This document shows, in pieces, positions 1 to 12,300 of a stretch of 64,000 nucleotides of DNA. The stretch spans positions 28,573,430 to 28,637,429 of the forward strand of contig CM057129.1 of assembly GCA_029964075.1 (NCBI GenBank). Reading direction: 5' to 3'. The translations under genes were made by a program, and so were the position numbers. The notes under the pieces were generated by a model. It was not told the origin of the DNA and did no database searches. It saw only the letters and a program-made list of their open reading frames with translations. Origin of the DNA: Patiria pectinifera (taxonomy: Eukaryota; Echinodermata; Asteroidea; Valvatida; Asterinidae). Within the stretch, counting starts at the first letter, position 1. Each line of letters starts with the position of its first letter.

Positions 1-3000
1 GGCGAGCAGCGTGTGAAACCGATACTAAGAAAACATGTCAATAAAAATAGCTGCAGAATGTAAAAATAAAAAACAATTATAGTGACATAGATATAATGAA
101 ATCCGAGTTTAATTCCTTCGCAGGAGAGCACTACGTATAAGCCAACTTTGCAGCTTAAAAAAGTGCAGGCCTTCACTTCATGATTCACTAAATCTCAAGA
201 CAAGAGATATGGGAATAAAATAAAGGCCCATGAGATGAGATGGTGTACGTAATCCCTTCGTAGTTTTACCAGACGGCAGGAAATGGTTACCTTATGAGTG
301 ATGAGTCAAGACAAATTGTCAGGTTACCGCCGCCAAGTGGATGGTCAATCTTCATTCACCGTCACTTTACTCTGTCATTTCAAGCAACGCGCATGGTGTC
401 ATTAATGGTCATTTCAATATGGCTGCAGCATACATGAATTTGTTCTAATGATGGCAAGGAAGTATTCTGGTCTCTGCTGGCTCCCTCTACAATGTTATCA
501 GAGGACAAAGCAATGGTTGCCCTACGAGTGATAATAAAAAACAAGAATTGAATGGACCGTGTGACAGTACAAATTGGTACTTGAAATGCTGTTACTGTAA
601 CTACTTCGCTACTCAAGATTGGATGTTCACCGCTTTTATTCAAACCTTGCCTAACAAGACTTCCTTACCTTCTTAATGTGAGAGGACCTCTAAATGACAC
701 AAATAAAGACTCCAGATTTGTCCCTCGCATTGTACCAATCAATTGACAGCGAGTCCGCGTGGGGTCGAATTATCTGGGGGTTGTTGATGTACCCCTCTTT
801 GCAACAAAAGAAGGATGTGCTCAGAACGTACCTCAGAAATACCTGAAAAGATTTACCTTTGTTGTCATTCCGCAAATAGCCGCGATCCTTATCCCTATGC
901 CTTAGGCTATATGATCACACTGATGATCCTACGGCTCTTTGATGAGCCGCTGTAGTGTAATTTGCACTCTCGTTAAAAATTGGAGTACATAATCGTATTG
1001 CGCATGTCTCACTTTTGACTTTTGGAAATTCGATTTTGACAAAAACAGCTACTCTGCCCATAAATCCAATGTCATACAGTATAATCCACGGTTTCCAAAG
1101 ACAACAACTATATTTTGGTGAGGTTAAAATTGTAAAAATTTGATAAGAGTTTTGCTTTGAAACAATACACCATATTCCTCGGCAAAGATGAAATTTGAAA
1201 TTCTGATAACATAGGCCCAGTTGTTTGGATGAAGCTAATTGGTGCAGAGACAATTATATTCCTTTCTGTAACAAAGCTAAGAAAATGAATATTGTATTCA
1301 ATTAACAAAGGAGGAAAACGCAAAACAGTGTCAATGTAACATCAAATTGTTTTCGATGTTGACTACAAAAGAAGAGGAAAGACCTATATCAGAGACATTT
1401 TTGAAAATAACGCTCCTGTATTTAAATTTCTCAGGAAATTACATTGTTCGCATTGGATATCTAATCATTTAGCTTAAATGTCATATTTAGGGAAAAAAAG
1501 TGTTCTTCGAAATGTGCTCATAAAAAAACTTCCAAGAAATAACTTAAGGACATTGCTCATTTCAACAATAAATTCTCCTGTATTCTCCAACGGAGTTGTC
1601 TTGACTATGAATCAGGGCACGTGATCACTGTACACACAAGGCCCCCTTCAATGGAGAAACTATTCGTCACCAGCACAGCCCAAAATAGCAAAAATCAAAA
1701 TAAAAAGAGAAAACGGCTTTTAAAGGTTTGACACGAATTATCCAAGAATCTACTCAGTAAAATTATCCATCTATCTTAGAGGTTTTGCTTAAACCAAATT
1801 ATAAACGTAATTATTATGTGAATTAATTCTGCAAAGTTAATTTAAAATTATAAATTTAAGAAGTGTTTGGTGTCATAAGATAAAAGTACAAGAGTTTGAT
1901 TGTGAGCAGCTTTGTTTTACGTTAGTGAGTAGTTCAGAAAAAAAAAATTGACGTTTCGGAAGAGTGCGCACGCACGCATGCGTGTGTGCGTGTGCGCGCG
2001 CTCCCAATTTAATTTTCACGAAAACTGACACGCTCTAACAACGCTACACTCGCGCGCACATGCGCAAAAACTGTAACGCACTTTTTTTGGTTTTTCACCA
2101 ACACACTGTGCAGGGTAACTTCGTAAAAAAACCAAAAATTGACCAATTTCTTGATTTCTTGAAAATTCACTAGTGAAATTTACATATTTTAGATGATTTC
2201 AGCAATTTTAACTTCGTCATGTTAAACTTCATGATACAAACTGCTTATATGTGCAAAAAAACGAAAATTTGAATTTTTAAATTTTTATTGTACACATGTG
2301 ATGCAGAGGGTGTCAGTTCGTGGTGTCGGTGACGTATTGTGCACGCTATTGTACTTTCCGTGATAGACAATGCTTTTGCCATTGAAGGGGGCTTCGTGAT
2401 GGAATTGTTAGTGGCCCGGATTGGTCTATCTAAAGGGCCCATTTAATGTAATTATTTTAATGCAATTCTTGTAAGTCACTTTTTTGTCTTATTTAACCCT
2501 TTTTTCAATTTTTGTTTTGCCATTTTCAAGGGTATTTTAGTGCCTCTTTGTTTTTTATACTAATGCAAATTTCTATATTCATGAGCAAAATTGTGATATT
2601 ATTTCAGGCAGAAACCTCGATGTTACAGTTATTTCTGCACCAAAAGTTGCCAGAATTTTTGATACTTTGCTGTTGTGGATTTCCTTTTCTTTGGTGATTC
2701 GTTGTTGTGTCAGTACGTGGCAGTAAGCCAATGAGCAAACTTTTGTCACAAATGATTTCAATGAGCGAAATTGTTGAGTTCACAATTTTATCAGAAAACA
2801 CTTAAACTGAACATTGTTTTCCTGAAATGACGTCACAACAACAACGCCCTCATGTCTCTGGAAAAGCATAGACAATTTTAAATGTCTAAAGAAGTGCACT
2901 TTTCAATCAAATTAATCAAAAAGGAATGTGAAATATTTTTCACACATTTAAGAGGAGTAGAAACTTGCACAAAATATGGTCCTAGAAAAATTCATTGCAT

Positions 3001-6000
3001 GGACCCTTTGACTAATTGAAGATCATCAGATGTTATACTCAGACTAGTACTCCCGTACTTTCACATTCAACCATTAGTGTTTACCTTTACACAAGCACGT
3101 ATTGTGCATCACTATGGCCACAGTAACGTCTAATCACGCGTTGACCAGCCCAACTGCCATGTATTGATGTGGTGATAAATCCATCATTTAAATCACAATA
3201 GGACCTCGTCACAATAGAGCCTAACGCCCAGCCCCTTTTATGTGTGTTCTTTTCTCTAATTAGATATGAACCGTTTGCCATTGTGCAAGTGTAACGGTAT
3301 TGGGCAACGGGCAGTGCGGGTGTACAACAGCTTGTGCAGCCAGCGAGCAGCGGCCGTTATTTACAAAGGTGCAAGTGTCAACAGCAGTCTAACGGAATGC
3401 TAAATACAATGGAGCTCGGACTGGAATTTGTGAGTACATGTATAGACTTGATTTATGTTGGGCTTTTCGTTGTTTTCTTTTCTTTTCTGAAACTAAGTTG
3501 ATAGAAGGGTATCTTGGTGTCCTATTGTACGCAAGGACGATTGAATTTTGTTGAACTAAAATAAGATTTGTTTTTATGTAAATTGGTTGGCATATTGTTG
3601 TAACAGTTGAAAATGTAATGCTCGGTGTGTATTTTGTACAGGTACAGATCCTCGACTGCAAACACGACAGCATTTGCTGAAATCCACACCTAAATTTGGC
3701 CGCAAATGTCCGTCTAGATTGCGAGTAGTTGTACAATAAAAATAGCCGGAAGGTCTAACTTTGATTGTTCTCTTATTTCAGCTGTGAATACAAGTGCATA
3801 TTCTGATGGCATTAATCGGAGACAGTCCTGCGTTACTGTCTTTTCTGAATTATTTCATGCACGTTTTTTGCTGCTTATGCCCCTCTCGAAGCCAGCCTTG
3901 CGCGTTGAAACTTTTGGGTCTTCTTCACTTGAATTGTAAAACACGTAATAGCTTTGAGCTACTCTCCATGCTCCCCGAATAATGTATTTTTTTCTGACGC
4001 GAGATCGACAGCAAATCCTTCAAGCACTGTGGAACTTTCCTCACATGAACACACCCAGACATTTCTGCAACATGATTTTTTTGAAAGTCCTGCGTGAATT
4101 TCTTGGGGTTATTTTCACAGCCTTCGTGTATATGTACGTATGTGTCATTGCCTTGTCTGAGGATATCATACGTTTACACGCAATTTTGCAGAGTTGTAAG
4201 TCGCCACAAGTCAGTTTTAAGTATTCCAGTCTCGTATCACGTGACAAGCTATCCAAGCGAACTTAGACAAAACCTTTCCTTTGTCGTTGCAGGCATGAGA
4301 TTTTTCAGACTTTTGTCTGGATTCAGATGGTTTTTTTTGGAGAGAAAGACATTATTAGTATAGAGAGAAATGCATATTTAAGACCGTTTATCCAATATTC
4401 AGATTGTTTTTTAAATTGACAATCGCATCCCTGCAGTGTGTTTATCCGCTGTTGCTTTGTGATGTAACTTGTGATTAGTCTTGTCGTCTTGTGCCTGATT
4501 TGTGATGAACGTGATCACAATTTAGGATTCGTAAAATAAAAAAAAACGTGACAGTATTTTAGTTAGGCTTAAGTATCACAGTTCTCTGTTTTGTTTAAAT
4601 ACGTCTCGAAATCGAAGTTAAGACTGGGTCCTGCACATTCTCGTTCTTCTTGTTTTTGGGATTCAGTTTGTCACCAACTTTAAAAATTGCTCGTTTCTGG
4701 ATGTCGAAAGAGTAGTAATGATACACGTTGATACATTATTTTGTCAGAGGAATCATTTGCCGTGCAAGGCCATGTATATGCATCGATTGTAGCATAAAAA
4801 CGGTTGCGTGCTCGTTGCACGACAATTGTTACACCATAGAAGGCCACACTGAGGTAGATATTGCACGCTGAAATCAAAGTGTTGACACTGTCCTCAAATA
4901 AACACAAAAATTGAGATTGAAAATTAAACCGAGTATCCACATTGGAATAATATGGGAACGAGTTGTACATCCGTGACCTTTATTATTCATGCGGAGGTAA
5001 GGTCCCGTGCCCAGGGGGCGCATATGGAAACATCTGCAACTAACTAGTATTAGGATTTAAACACGACTGCCTGTATCGTGCACAGATATTACAGTAGCTC
5101 AAGCGATATACTATACACAGCTGATATTGATCGCTTGCTAATTCAGGGAACGCTTTGCTTTCTTTTTTTATTGCTTTTTTTTTGGCACTGCCACCATCGT
5201 TTGAGTAAAAACCGTTTCTGCTCAACCACGCCAAACGAGGCAGTATATGACACGTAGGCTGATACAAGGTCACCGCTTCATTCGGGTGAAAGAGTGCGCG
5301 GCTAAGTTGCATCCATACACTGTCAAGATATTTACATATACTTTTGAAAATGTACCTTCGCCAGTACGGAATATCACTGTCACAACAAATTGTACACATA
5401 ATAAATGTTCCGCGCTTTTATTCATTCAAAGGATTATTAATTTGTTCACAGTTTTATAAATAAATTAAAGGAATTTTTGTGAAGCTAAATGAAGTTTCAA
5501 AGTGAAAATCGTTAAATAATTATTTACACATTTATTACGTTGTTGGGGTGAATTTCTCATTAAACTTGTAATTAATGTATGACAATATGTGAATTCTTTT
5601 ATTTTCGCTCGGCCTAAAGGCGTGTGAGACGATGAGTAAGCAAGTCTAGCACTTGAGCCATTGCGTTTGATAACATTACATATTGTCTTCGCAATGACGA
5701 GATGTTTGGTTCTCGAAACATCTGATTACAGTGCTTCTGAAATGTGAAACAAACTACCATTCAAAAATCATTCCAGCTTGTCAAACACGTTTCCCGACTG
5801 CATTTTCTCATGAAAATTACCCCAGACAGGAAGATTGCCTATCACAAAGATTCGAATGTGAAATCCTATTTTTTTTTATTTGACGGTTGAACAAGATGTT
5901 TTGCTCCCCGACTAAATCGATACTCCATCGATTATCGTCTTACACCGCTGGTCCCCTATTAACACATCAACGCCCGGCTGCAGTCAATCGTTGGCTCCCT

Positions 6001-6300
6001 GCGCGCTAACGTCCCCTGTCCTATGCGTCCAAAAGATACGGAATCTGATCCCTAGCGTCTACAGGGGGATCAGTCACTCAGCCCGTGCGAATCGCTGTCA
6101 TAATACCCAGTCATTATTCACATTCTTATAGCCGATGATCCCAGTAAAGGTCTTCCTGTTTCTTACTGGCTACACACTTTAGATTCCTTGGCCCGCAACC
6201 CGGTGAGTTCAGATGTGCAAGACGCTACCTCGTCCTCTTCCCGATGATCGAATGCCTGCACAGAGCAAAGACAAGGTGACACGGTCTACATACAACAAAC
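1..6300. other. 5' flank of gene A, no gene recognised
   Basis: No exon with family-like protein sequence was seen on either strand; the open frames here are short and their translations look random. The stretch includes an alternating purine-pyrimidine tract at about 1961-2001, a pair of inverted 14-bp words at 1641 and 2379, and AT-rich unique sequence. The last ~250 bp before 6301 are more balanced in composition and should contain the 5' UTR and promoter of gene A, although no TATA box or start site can be placed with confidence. Confidence 0.6.
1639..2394. repeat. Possible transposon with short inverted ends
   Basis: The word GCCCCCTTCAATGG at 1641-1654 is exactly inverted at 2379-2392. 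Inside both ends a weaker inverted similarity follows (left ATTCGTCACC, right reverse complement ATACGTCACC). The ~755-bp interval includes the CG/CA alternating tract. There is no open transposase frame. It could be a decayed non-autonomous element or chance; the target-site duplication is not visible. Confidence 0.35.
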
Positions 6301-6370
6301 ATGGATGCTATATCATTTTGTGCACCATTGGTGGTGCTGCTGTCCATCATTTTATCCATCTTTCCGCAAG
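6301..6370 (+). CDS. Gene A exon 1: signal peptide
   Basis: ATG in a good context (AAACATGG) opens 23 codons of a hydrophobic signal peptide ([13 protein letters not shown] core) and then a donor G|GTAAGAAA. It ends in phase 1, exactly what exon 2 at 24776 needs, and the vertebrate nAChR signal exon also ends in phase 1. The link spans 18.4 kb, so it rests on phase, signal-peptide quality and lack of a better candidate, not on a transcript. Confidence 0.75.
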
Positions 6371-9300
6371 GTAAGAAAAACCTACTCCTCTCTGTCATTT
6401 TTTCTCTTGCAGGGATGTGTGTGTCATCAGGAGAAATTACAAACTTATGAGTTAAACTTATTGATATTTATTCCTAATGCAACCGATTTTAATACTAGTT
6501 TTTCCATGAATGTATAACATGTCTGTTATTCATGATTTGATATTCCCTAAACCTGAAATGATCTGGCAAATCAGACAACATTCTGTTTGAATGTTCACTA
6601 TATTATCATTTTATTAAATGAAACTTGAAATCTGCACATTTTATGACCTTGAATAATGGACTTGGCTTAAAGGGCAACACATGAAAGAGATTTTTTTGTA
6701 TTTCTATATCTCGAGATGAGTTGAAACAGAGCCCAAACAGAGCCCAACTAAATATCAGGATAGATGTACATTATCATCAAAAGGGTTGCCTCCATAAGAA
6801 TATTCAAAGCAATATTGAGCAAAAAAATCTTATTGATCTCAAAACAAGGCTTAAGTGGGTGTAATATTTCCTACATTAGGAGCTATTTACAATGTCAAAT
6901 AAACACCACTTAAAGAAATCAAAAGTCTTTGCTTAATACTCAACAGAATCTCACACTGTACATAATATGCAGTCATGTATAAAGGTGCATGAATAATTGA
7001 ACAGTAGGGGCTAAGTGTTGTATCACGCAGATGATGTGTTTCCGAGATGTCAGAGAGATGACATCATAAAACCTGCCCACGTTGTAAACATTTCACGGCA
7101 GTGTCAGGATCGAAACAGACAGGAACACCTGCTGTGTTTTATACCGATATTATTCTGCGAGAAATTGTCATTTCGATTATCATATTGCCGAGCTGTTCTG
7201 AAACCGGATTATTGTAAAATGTACTTTTGCGGGGTCCTTCTTTTTGTAACAAAAACAAAAACAAATTTCGATTCCAAAATGGTAACACATTGGTGCTATT
7301 TTTCTTGTTAACGATTATTAACAATTTACTGTCCAACTCATAACGTAAAAAATTTTGGGGAAAAAATTGATTCAATTGATTTATAAAGCTTCTTCACGAA
7401 TTTGAACTTCATTATTTTTTATTGATCTCCTAAACGATATTTTATCCTTTTATAGGCGGTGACTATATACAAAACACCGTTTAACCGTATAGATATTAAA
7501 TTATACTTCATCCATCTTAAGTGACTGCCGATATAAATTCGTTTCAACTGATGATGAAGAAATTTAATGACTGAATCACAACAGCTAGTATTCAATGGGC
7601 TCCTTTTTTCAAACAATCGTCAGGGCGGATCTAGCTACCAGGAAACGTGGGGGATATAAAGGGGGTGAGTGAAGGCGTGCCTTTAGTGAAGGTGTGCCAA
7701 AGGCACGCCCTGCTGGGGGGGTCCGGGGCATCCCCGAAAATTTTTGAAATCTACGATGCTTTCTCCTGCATTCTAAGGCAATTTGAGAGTAAATTTAGGA
7801 ACTTTAGAGTTCCGTTTGTTATTTTTGGCCCCATTTTACAAGTATCATAACATTAGTCAATGGCTGAACGGGAGGTGGGTGCACCTCCCTCCTCCCCCTC
7901 CCCCTCCCCCTTCCCTCCCCCTCCCCTTAGATCCGCCACTGATCATGTAAAATTCTACCTTAATTCCAACGACACGATGACCGAGTTTCGATATGATTGT
8001 GCATAGGTAAACAGAACTTCAGTCAGCATTTAAATATTGGATGTGTACATTTATTCTTAATTTTAAAAAAAAATGGCTAGCGAGATGTTGTAGTTTTGTT
8101 CTTTTGAGTGTCTGAAATGGCCTACAGGGTGTTTATAAAGAGGGACATTTGTGTGGCACAAACCCTTGCTTCTAAATGCATGAATTGAAAACCTAAACGA
8201 ACCGATTTGAGTCAATATCGACAAATCAGTTTGATCAATCAGATTTCCCCATGGGTCACAAAGTCTACCAATTATTTGTCATTAGTTTATTCACCGTTGC
8301 TACACCAGAACATTGTGTAACGTCGGGTTAATGACTCGACATTACCTGACTTTAACGATGACATCTGGATCCAATACAATAACAATCATGTATCGTTTAA
8401 GATAATTTGCGGTCTAATTTCGTCTTTTGATGCGTAGCGCTACAGCCGGCTTTAGGTAAGGCAATTAACGTATCAAGCGCATGCATTTTGAATTAGGTAA
8501 GATTCCGTTGTGTGTTTACATTCTACAAGGTGGTCACGCAGAAAGCGTGTGTGGATAGAAAGTCTCGGAAGATCGAATCTTTCCAATTTTTATTGCATTG
8601 CAATTTGAAATGATAAATCGGCACACCCAACTTGAACAAGCTTCACATAATCCTGTGCAGACCAAGCAAGCGACAGTAAGCTAAGTATGGATTGGGTTCA
8701 TAATTATAGTCATATTAATTTGAATTCATCTAAATCGGCTTTAATCCACAGCTACGGATACCATTTAGCCCTATTTAAAGATACCAAATGGTAGAATTGA
8801 TATAATTCGCATGACCTATTAATTATTATATTTGAAAATAAAAAAAGGCATTACAGGTAGCTACTTTAATAATTCGAGGGTGGTAAATGGTCGCCAAATT
8901 AGAGACAATGACATGTTACCAAAATACTAAATGTCTTGTGAATATTTGCCAAGTTTGTGAAAAATCAGTGATCAAATTTCATCTTTGTAGGGGACGAGGA
9001 TATAATTTCCTTTCTGCCCAATAATTGTTTTTCCACATGGACAATGCAAAAAAAGGGGTCAAGAATTAACTCTACTTTCAGGAATCTGATCAATTCGAAA
9101 CATTTCAAGTATAGGCCTATACATGTGAAGACTGGCGGGAAATGATATAATGCTGCAGTTATTTCGCGGGTAGTTACCACGTGGATTTGTCATCAATCTT
9201 ATCCTAGGAATCTCCACAATTCCATACAAAGAAATGACGACCTGTGTACTCCGATTTTATGACCTTGATTGCGGATGACAGCGGGCGGTTGAGCCAAATC

Positions 9301-12300
9301 TCATTTGAATTGAAAAGGCATATAAATTGAATGAATGTAATAGAAACGAATGGCAATAAACAGCACTTGACTGATGTCCCTGTTGTATACTTATTACATT
9401 GGCACACCTACTGATGTGTTCGTTGATTTTGTTATTGATGATAACATGGTATTGTTGTTTTTTTCCTTTTGTTCCTTCACCAAGGCAACCCAATTGCTTG
9501 TCAAAATAACATTCTCTCTTTGTGTCTTTAAAATAATAATGAAACAACACACACATTAGAATTGCAAACGAAAGACATTTAGCCTAGATAAAGAGGGAAC
9601 GATGTTTATATTTTTTTTAATTCCTCAAAATTGAAGTTTTTTATCGACGCGTTTTATAGTCAGTGTTCTGAACAGGCGCATAAGTATGTGAATTACCACA
9701 TGAAGAGTTTCACATTATGCATTATGTAGCTCTTCAAATGCCGTATCAGTTTCACACCGTGCATCACGTCGTATATCTCGGCCTTCAACACCAAATAGCC
9801 GTCGTCCATGCCTCCCTACTCCCTGATGAAATCCGAAGCTCTATCAAGTTCATGTTGACAGCTGGTTCGTTTGTCGTCCGTCATTGGGCGAGTTCAGCCC
9901 GATTAGGTGAAGCAGTAATTGCGCGCGTGTACGCGGCGAGATTAATCAACCGCACCCGGTCGTAAACTCCGTGTACTTTTCCCCGAGACCTTTGCGAGAG
10001 GTTTTTTCTTCTTTCCTGTTGTGACACCGACTTGTCACAGCTACGAGCAGGTATGGGGCTCTTTGTGCACCGCTGCTTTCTTTTATGATGATGGCACGGT
10101 GGGTCGCTACTGCGATGAGTTTTCTCACTCCGTGCTACATTTCGACATCCTCTCCTACGCATGACCTGCCACTGTGCCACTATGCGTGAGGAAGCACTGA
10201 GCAAGACGTGTGCATTCTATCCGGTACCCCCTCTTTCTGAACATTTGTACCTTTATTGCCTCGCGCCGGTTTCCACTAACTGTCACCACAACCTAGAGCC
10301 GATTTTAAGACATCTGTGCTCGGTGATGAAATCCACATGGGAGAAAGTGTATGGAATTGTTTTCTTAGGCTCTTATGTAAAGAGCAGTTGCGCAGATACC
10401 ACTATCTATCGATTCATGACGTTGAATATGAATAAAACTGCTGCAAACTGCTTTCTGACTGGATTGACCTGAAAAAAAAACAAATCTAAACAAAGCGGTC
10501 TGACGTTTCGATCTTAACAAGATCTGCTTCAGACAAACAAAATCATGACGTTAAGACCTGCTTGTTTGGAATAAACGGCAGTTTTTAATCGTAAATTGCT
10601 TGTAAACAACGATACAATGCGCTTTATATACCGAGTGAATAAAAAAAAGCGGAACCCAAACCCAAAAAATATATATTTCATATTAAAAAAAAAAAAAAAA
10701 AAATGACTGGAAAGCCAATTTCATAAGCTACTTTTAGATGGAAAAAGTACTGAAATTGCTCAATCCGTTCAAAGAATATCACCATAAACGCAATGACCCT
10801 AAAACCTGTTTCGTCAAAAACAAACTAGTTTATTGTGCATTCTGACTGTTTGGAACAAGAAAGAAAATGACACAGAATACTTGTTTCAACGACTGTCAAC
10901 AACTGTAGTAAACTATATCTTTATTAACAACCCTGGTTAGGCAAACAGTACGATTTATAAAATCCACTTTTTAAAAAGACGGGCCTTCAAAAGGACTTTG
11001 TTGAATATTTGTAACTTTTAAACTGAGGTTTTATCGCTGGTGATGTTTGAAGACAATTGTGACGACGATTCTTGAAATCGCATATTTGGACGAAAGAGAT
11101 TTAAGGGTCATCGTGTTTAAATGGTTATATTCTTTGAACGGATTGAGACAATTTCAGTAATATTTTCATCTAAAGTAGCTTATGAAATTGGCTTCCAGTC
11201 ATTATTATGTTTGGTGCTACAAAAAAAATTTAATCAGGAGAAATATAATTTTGAGGGTATGAGTTCCGCTATTGTTTTACTCACCCTGTATGACCTCCCA
11301 ATGGAATGACGTTGATATACCATTGAGTACATATACATATAAATAACGTGAAGTACCAGTAAATAAAGAACTGATCACCAGATGAATTCTGAAGATGATG
11401 AAATGTAATTCATTATCAAAATACACTAAGGGCCTACTCGTTGGTTCTTTAAATAGAAAATGTTTTACGTCATTCGTATGACAGTAAGAGGCAAAGAAGG
11501 GCATTCCCTTGGGGTCGATAGAGGTTTGGTGCGATTATCGAATAGTACGCGATTACTGCAGCAGTGTATGTTCTTCAAGGATTCACTATGATAATGTTCT
11601 CCCTCACATTAAGAAAAGGAGTTCCCTCGCGAAAGCCTGGCGCGTTAATGATATTATAAAGCGCCCGAAGGCAATCACCCTGATCTCAATTTAAGACTCC
11701 ATAATAGCTCCGTATCTAGTCGGGAATACTGAGGGGGGAAAGGAATTATACATTAGTTGGAAGTGGGCGATGCAACGATGGCGTTGAAGGGGAGACAACA
11801 CTTGTTTATAAATGCCGATTGATTCAAGCTTGTATTGATGAATACTACCGGTTCTTGATTTGGAAGAAAGGCACCGTGCGGTTTTGCAGGTGCGGCATGC
11901 CCCGATGTAACTGAGCAGTGAATGCAGACGAATTGATGCAATGCATTAGTATATAGAAACATTCTGTAATACCATAACTGATCGGTGGGGAACATCTTTT
12001 ATCTCTGAAGTAACAGTCGAAAATATATATTTTACATTATAATACACTTCAAGTTTTGTTTAATTCATGTACTTGTACAGAAGTACATGTCTACAAGTAA
12101 CTGATATTGTTTTAACCAAAATGTAAAGGGCTGAATTAGTCTTTTATGCGACTACAATTTGTAATATCAGAATACATAATGATAATAATGTCGCTTTGTT
12201 AAACAATATGAAAGGTACGTGGCCTAATATGGAACCTTATGGTAGAAAAGAAGTTTAAATTACTTAAAGATTTGCACACGCACGGATGCTGTTGAGTTCT

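Noticed and set aside
9717-10204. Overlapping frames on both strands as a coding gene
   Set aside because: Several phases are open at once, which reflects composition; none has a family motif. Better viewed as possible non-coding regulatory sequence.
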